From positions 1 through 64,000 of the forward strand of contig JANOPZ010000077.1 in assembly GCA_031422195.1 (NCBI GenBank): 64,000 bases of DNA, given 5' to 3'. The notes under the pieces are model-generated. The model made no database searches, had not been told where the DNA came from, and saw nothing but the letters and a program-made list of their open reading frames with translations. Source of the stretch: JALOTE01 sp031422195. GTDB taxonomy: Bacteria > Pseudomonadota > Alphaproteobacteria > Rhizobiales > Rhizobiaceae. The position numbers were made by a program, and so were the translations under genes. Every line of letters begins with the position of its first letter. Position 1 is the first letter of the stretch. Of this stretch, positions 61,075 through 64,000 are shown piece by piece.

Positions 61075-61170
61075 GTCATTCCCGCCTCTTTCTTGTGCGG
61101 GAACCTAGACTTTCTTCCTTAACTAGTTGTTCTAGAAGAAAGCTTAGACCCCCGCATGCGCGGGGGTGAC
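61075..61170. repeat. Imperfect 96-bp inverted-repeat element (MITE-like)
   Basis: The element begins GTCATTCCCGC and ends GCGGGGGTGAC, near-perfect inverted termini. Inside, CTAGACTTTCTTCC is mirrored by AGAAGAAAGCTTAG. The right end alone forms an eight-base perfect hairpin ACCCCCGC/GCGGGGGT (61148-61167). Such palindromic intergenic elements are common in Hyphomicrobiales. It fills most of the gap between the cupin and bmt-like genes. Confidence 0.65.
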
Positions 61171-61192
61171 TAAGTGGGTTAAGTTCCCAAAC

Positions 61193-61546
61193 TCACTTCA
61201 CCCGAAAATCAAAATGCTTGCGCACATGCTCTTGGATTTCCCACGTGCCTTTGAAATCATGCTCCACCACAAAGGCGTCGCCTGCTTGCACGGTGACGGG
61301 CGTACCGCCATCAGGCGTGATCACGATGCGGCCGGCAATCAACACCACATATTCATAATCGGTGTCAGTGGCGTGGTAGCTGCCGGGGCTGCATTCCCAA
61401 ATGCCGGATACCATATTGCCATCGTTTGAGGTGTGCAGCACCCATGTTTTCATGGATGGCTTGCCCGCGGTGACAACCCAACCATCGAGATCAGCGGTGG
61501 AAAACTCTATGCCGTCGGTTGAGGGCAGGCGGGTGATGGTTTGCAT
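61193..61546 (-). CDS. Cupin-domain protein (DUF861/cupin_3 type)
   Basis: A 117-residue single-domain cupin. The start M-Q-T-I-T-R-L-P-S at 61546 is chosen; the open frame upstream is a read-through of a repeat. The barrel shows G-I-W-E-C-S-P-G-S-Y-H-A and D-A-F-V-V-E-H-D-F-K-G-T-W-E, the cupin_3 pattern near ureidoglycine aminohydrolase-like proteins. One His and a Glu may bind metal. Substrate unknown. Confidence 0.82.
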   Translation of the reverse strand: MQTITRLPSTDGIEFSTADLDGWVVTAGKPSMKTWVLHTSNDGNMVSGIWECSPGSYHATDTDYEYVVLIAGRIVITPDGGTPVTVQAGDAFVVEHDFKGTWEIQEHVRKHFDFRVK

Positions 61547-61608
61547 GGGGTGGGGTTCCGTGTTGGGATTGTAAAGCTGTGATAGCTGGAATGGGAAAAC
61601 GGTGCAAA

Positions 61609-61657
61609 CCCTTCGTCCTTTGAGACGCGCTGAAGAAGCGCTCCTCAGGATGAAGGG
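61609..61657. repeat. REP-like palindrome, copy A
   Basis: CCCTTCGTCCTTTGAGACGC at the left and GCTCCTCAGGATGAAGGG at the right form an imperfect palindrome, a copy of the family present also at 62151, 62250, 62372 and 62461. Confidence 0.75.
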
Positions 61658-61758
61658 TAAGTTAATTTGCGCATTAACAAAAATTGGCAAAGTTCAAATT
61701 CAGGCTTCTTTTAAAAACACATTCCAATCTCCTCCCCCCGGCGGGGCCCACCCCCCCC

Positions 61759-61777
61759 GCGTCTCGAAGGACGAAGG
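61759..61777. repeat. REP-like element, half copy B
   Basis: GCGTCTCGAAGGACGAAGG is the right half of the same palindrome family, nine bases before the ATG of the GIY-YIG gene. A C-rich stretch (61731-61758) replaces the left half. Confidence 0.65.
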
Positions 61778-61786
61778 ATTTCACAA

Positions 61787-62089
61787 ATGCCAGACGTGTA
61801 TATTTTGAAGTGCGCGGATGGCAGCTATTATGTTGGACTTGCGCAAGTTGATCTTGAAGGCCGCGTGTCAGAGCATAATATGGGTGTTGATCCCAAAGCT
61901 TACACTTTCAAACGCAGACCAGTGGTTTTGGTATTTAATGAAAACTATGACCGGTTTGATGATGCGATTGCGCGTGAACGCCAGATCAAAGGCTGGAACC
62001 GCGCCAAAAAAGAAGCGCTGATTGCCTATGATTATGATGGTTTGCCGAGTTTGGCCAAGAGCAGGAAAAAGAAACAATCTGATTTTTGA
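61787..62089 (+). CDS. GIY-YIG nuclease-family protein
   Basis: A 100-residue stand-alone GIY-YIG domain. V-Y-I-L-K-C-A-D-G-S-Y-Y-V-G gives the Y-I-L and Y-V-G elements; the Arg of G-R-V-S-E-H-N and the Glu in A-R-E-R-Q-I-K-G-W are the expected catalytic positions. The C-terminus is basic (K-S-R-K-K-K-Q). It is bracketed by REP-like palindromes, five within about 850 bases around it. Small GIY-YIG proteins of this size are of unsettled function. Confidence 0.85.
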   Translation: MPDVYILKCADGSYYVGLAQVDLEGRVSEHNMGVDPKAYTFKRRPVVLVFNENYDRFDDAIARERQIKGWNRAKKEALIAYDYDGLPSLAKSRKKKQSDF

Positions 62090-62150
62090 ACTGTCCCCAT
62101 CCTCCATCCTAAGGAGCCAAGCCCAATAATTCATCCTCAGTAACCAACCC

Positions 62151-62204
62151 CCATCCTTCATCCTGAGGAGCGCTCTTGGGCGCGTCTCGAAGGACGATGG
62201 ATGG
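62151..62204. repeat. REP-like palindrome, copy C
   Basis: CCATCCTTCATCCTGAGGAG on the left and GTCTCGAAGGACGATGGATGG on the right (the last base included) make a palindrome, inverted relative to copies A and F, with the loop CGCTCTTGGGCGC. Confidence 0.75.
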
Positions 62205-62249
62205 CATTTCTAATCTCAAAGCGGGCTTGAGCAAAATTCTGCGCAAAGC

Positions 62250-62293
62250 CTTCGCCCTTCGAGACGCCGCAAGAGCGGCTCCTCACGATGAAA
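62250..62293. repeat. REP-like palindrome, copy D
   Basis: CTTCGCCCTTCGAGACGCCG, then a short CAAGAG, then CGGCTCCTCACGATGAAA; same orientation as copies A and F. Its right half is duplicated in tandem. Confidence 0.7.
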
Positions 62294-62317
62294 CAAGAGC
62301 GGCTCCTCACGATGAAA
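62270..62317. repeat. 24-bp perfect tandem duplication
   Basis: Two identical adjacent units of 24 bases, each beginning CAAGAGCGGC and ending CACGATGAAA, span 62270-62293 and 62294-62317. They duplicate the right half of palindrome copy D, probably by slippage. Confidence 0.85.
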
Positions 62318-62371
62318 GGTGGGTTGGTTTCGGCTAGTTTTCAGAATTTTGACTACCCACGCGGTCAAAAA

Positions 62372-62420
62372 ATCCTTCATGGTGAGGAGGCCCGAAGGGC
62401 CGTCTCGAACCACGGAGGAT
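62372..62420. repeat. REP-like palindrome, copy E (diverged)
   Basis: ATCCTTCATGGTGAGGAGGC on the left and GTCTCGAACCACGGAGGAT on the right. It has matching compensating changes in both arms (ATGGTG against CACGG), which suggests the stem itself is kept. Confidence 0.65.
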
Positions 62421-62460
62421 TTTGGGGTTGTGAAAAAAGTGCCGCAAATTCGGTGCGAAC

Positions 62461-62508
62461 CCTTCGCCCTTCGAGACGCCGCAAGAGCGGCTCCTCAGGA
62501 TGAAGGGT
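62461..62508. repeat. REP-like palindrome, copy F
   Basis: CCCTTCGCCCTTCGAGACGC on the left and GCTCCTCAGGATGAAGGG on the right; nearly the same as copy D and close to copy A. Confidence 0.75.
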
Positions 62509-62561
62509 GGGGGGATTGTTTTGCTCGCGCAAAACTATTGCCCGCTTCCTCATTGGCTGGC

Positions 62562-63029
62562 TCATTCTGCAATCGCACCAGTTTTTATCGCGCGATTGAA
62601 AAGTTCAGCATATTTTCCAGAACTCCTGAAAGGGAAGTGTCTGCACCAAGCTGCAAGAAACTCTCGTTCCAATTCAAGCTCTTTCGCCTTCCTTAACATT
62701 ATAGCGATTCTCATTGGAAAATATGGCGTAGGTATTTCACCTTGATTGCAATATCGCTTGAACGACTCGCTCACCGTATTGCATTGCCATTCAAAGTCAT
62801 GATTTACGCTTTGCATAAATGCGCGAAAAGATATTTCGGGTTGATTATAAAAATCCGGTGCGCCAGAAGCTTGCCCATAATTGAAGCCTAGCTCTAACAT
62901 TTTAGAAGCCGTATCGCGGATTGCAATTTTTGAAAGCCGATCCAGTTCCTCATCTGTTAAAACAGCCGAATTTGCAAATAAGTTCACTAAGCCTTGTATT
63001 TTCTCGGTTTGTAAAATGGAAAGTTGCAT
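62562..63029 (-). CDS. Hypothetical protein, helical
   Basis: A 155-residue, predicted cytoplasmic, mainly helical protein with no recognised domain. It has an amphipathic start M-Q-L-S-I-L-Q-T-E-K-I-Q-G-L-V and a C-terminal basic/hydrophobic stretch (A-I-M-L-R-K-A-K-E-L-E-L-E-R-E-F). It is six bases downstream of the GcvT-domain gene on the same strand, so it is probably co-transcribed. Four cysteines are scattered without a metal motif. Confidence 0.55.
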   Translation of the reverse strand: MQLSILQTEKIQGLVNLFANSAVLTDEELDRLSKIAIRDTASKMLELGFNYGQASGAPDFYNQPEISFRAFMQSVNHDFEWQCNTVSESFKRYCNQGEIPTPYFPMRIAIMLRKAKELELEREFLAAWCRHFPFRSSGKYAELFNRAIKTGAIAE

Positions 63030-63035
63030 TAGACT

Positions 63036-64000
63036 TCACCCCCGCATCCTTGCCCCCTCCGCATCAAACGGCGGCAGCACGTTAATCCGTGCTTTCCGCC
63101 GTTCCCCCATAATCTCAATTTCAAACATGCCGTCGCTTTCGTCACCCGCAAGCGCTGCTGGCACGTAGCCTTGCGCCATGGAGGCTCCCACGTAGTGCGC
63201 GTAGCCGCCGGAGGTGACCCAGCCGACCACGCGCCAGCCGTCGCGGGTGGTGCCGGTGTCGGGGTTAACCGGGGTTTGTTTGCCGTCCGCATCAAAGCGC
63301 GGGGCGCCGAAATGGTGGGGGGCTTCTAGCACACCGTAGTCGGTGTTGGTTTTGGCCCAGATCGGTTCGTCGCCCATCACGTCGGCGTCAGCGGCATCGA
63401 CGATGAACGAGACGCGCATCAGTTTGGGGCCGTCGGCCTTTTCGCGGGTTGCAGCTTCGCGCCCGATAAAGTCGCCTTTGTTGAGTTTAATGAAGCGCTC
63501 CATGCCGCCCTCGAACGGGCCGTAAATCGGGCGCAATTCGCGGAACCAAGTTGGGAAGTTTTTTTCGAGCCGCATCGATAGCAGCGCGCGCATGCCGAAA
63601 TCGACAAGGCCGTGCTCTGCGCCTGCCGCTTTGATCGCATCATAAATGCGGCGCTGGCCGGCCGGTTTCATCCAGATTTCATAGCCCAAATCGCCGGTAT
63701 AAGTGACGCGGTTGACGATTGCGGCAACGCCCGCAACATCCATCTCGCGGCAATCCATGAATTTGAATGCGGCGTTGGAGATATCCACATCAACAAGTTG
63801 TTCGAGCACTTTGCGGGCGTTTGGCCCGGCAATCGAAAGGCCGACAAGCTGCTGGTGGTGGCGGGTGATTTGTACCGAGCCGTCTTTAGGTAGATGCTTT
63901 TCAAACCAGCGCATATGGTAGCGCTGCGCGGCGGTGGAACCGAAGATCATGAATTTATGTTCAGCCAGCCTTCCAATCGTAAAATCACCGATGATTTTGC
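63036..64000 (-). CDS. Dimethylglycine dehydrogenase-family protein, GcvT part (5' end outside window)
   Basis: The C-terminal part of a second FAD/GcvT-type demethylase. The frame stays open past the Met at 63950 to the window edge, reading G-D-F-T-I-G-R-L-A-E-H-K-F-M-I-F-G-S-T-A-A-Q, which is the start of the folate domain in these enzymes, so the N-terminal flavin domain lies to the right of the window. Visible folate-domain motifs include T-Y-T-G-D-L-G-Y-E-I-W and L-N-K-G-D-F-I-G-R-E. It probably oxidises a secondary or tertiary N-methyl amine with THF as acceptor. Confidence 0.88.
   Translation of the reverse strand, partial: KIIGDFTIGRLAEHKFMIFGSTAAQRYHMRWFEKHLPKDGSVQITRHHQQLVGLSIAGPNARKVLEQLVDVDISNAAFKFMDCREMDVAGVAAIVNRVTYTGDLGYEIWMKPAGQRRIYDAIKAAGAEHGLVDFGMRALLSMRLEKNFPTWFRELRPIYGPFEGGMERFIKLNKGDFIGREAATREKADGPKLMRVSFIVDAADADVMGDEPIWAKTNTDYGVLEAPHHFGAPRFDADGKQTPVNPDTGTTRDGWRVVGWVTSGGYAHYVGASMAQGYVPAALAGDESDGMFEIEIMGERRKARINVLPPFDAEGARMRG

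Larger units (their letters stand above)
62090..62561. other. Repeat-filled intergenic region
   Basis: No convincing gene lies in these 472 bases. They hold four REP-like palindromes and a 24-bp tandem duplication. A partial further copy, CCATCCTAAGGAGCC, is at about 62104-62118. Open frames crossing it are products of the repeats. Confidence 0.75.

Noticed and set aside
61731..61758. C-rich tract before the GIY-YIG gene as a structured regulatory element
   Set aside because: Low-complexity sequence next to a half palindrome; no specific structure could be supported.
1..64000. tRNA, rRNA, CRISPR arrays, phage or transposase genes
   Set aside because: Read through on both strands by eye; no acceptor/T-loop pattern, regularly spaced repeats, integrase or transposase protein was recognised. 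A covariance-model search would be needed to exclude small RNAs.

Overview
The window looks like a chromosomal stretch from an alphaproteobacterium, most likely of the order Hyphomicrobiales. This rests on the flhA-fliR-rod protein-FlgN flagellar order, a soxBDAG sarcosine oxidase operon, a DUF1127 micro-protein, an ExoD homologue, and REP-like palindromes of the CCTTCGAGACG...CTCCTCAGGATGAAGG type. The genus cannot be named from the sequence. No rRNA, tRNA, CRISPR array or transposase gene was found; coding density is high and most genes lie in short co-directional runs.

Layout. (1) 1-3524: the end of a flagellar export and assembly operon (flhA entering from the left edge, fliR, a FlgJ-type rod protein, a FlgN-like chaperone, a membrane protein), met tail to tail by a LuxR-type regulator. 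(2) 4268-9169: a leftward Anbu operon (circularly permuted ATP-grasp, alpha-E protein, transglutaminase-like protease, Anbu proteasome-like peptidase) with an EamA exporter. (3) 9241-21882: a nitrogen-scavenging region with a creatininase-family hydrolase and a RidA-like protein on one side and, behind a sigma-54-type promoter, an ABC importer, a cytosine/creatinine-deaminase-like enzyme, an FAD oxidase and two flavodoxin-fold reductases; a fused HyuA-HyuB ATP-dependent hydantoinase/5-oxoprolinase and an EamA transporter follow. (4) 22012-25504: DjlA-like protein, cell-wall amidase, EEP-family nuclease, PhzF. (5) 25501-30466: soxBDAG. (6) 30605-33443: MscS channel and a small secreted protein. 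(7) 33574-41086: a lipid-linked sugar locus resembling decaprenyl-phospho-arabinose synthesis (HAD-UbiA fusion, DprE1-like oxidase, small flippase-like protein, SDR, class III aminotransferase, GT-C-like membrane protein). (8) 41246-48382: a dimethylglycine-dehydrogenase-like enzyme, a GbdR-like regulator, DUF1127, LysR, and a TetR-controlled reductase.

(9) 48396-60968 is the most distinctive part: a corrinoid methyl-transfer system of the aerobic, non-pyrrolysine type. It contains an MttB-family methyltransferase, a B12-binding corrinoid protein, a methyl-tetrahydrofolate:corrinoid methyltransferase, a 2Fe-2S/ASKHA corrinoid activator, methylene-THF reductase with a separate Cys-rich MTHFR C-terminal-type subunit, a virulence-factor-domain protein, a DUF1638 protein and a betaine-homocysteine-type methyltransferase. 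Four of these carry Arg/Gly-rich terminal tails, while the corrinoid protein has a strongly acidic N-terminus. Identical-arm palindromes (ACATAAAGA-N2-TCTTTATGT) precede both the methyl-THF methyltransferase/activator pair and the homocysteine methyltransferase.

(10) 61002-63029 is repeat-rich and holds a cupin, a GIY-YIG nuclease and an unknown protein; a second GcvT-domain (dimethylglycine-dehydrogenase-like) gene runs off the right edge.

Taken together, much of the window serves removal of methyl groups from quaternary or N-methyl amines (betaine, dimethylglycine, sarcosine, possibly creatinine) and their transfer to folate. The exact substrates are inferred, not shown.
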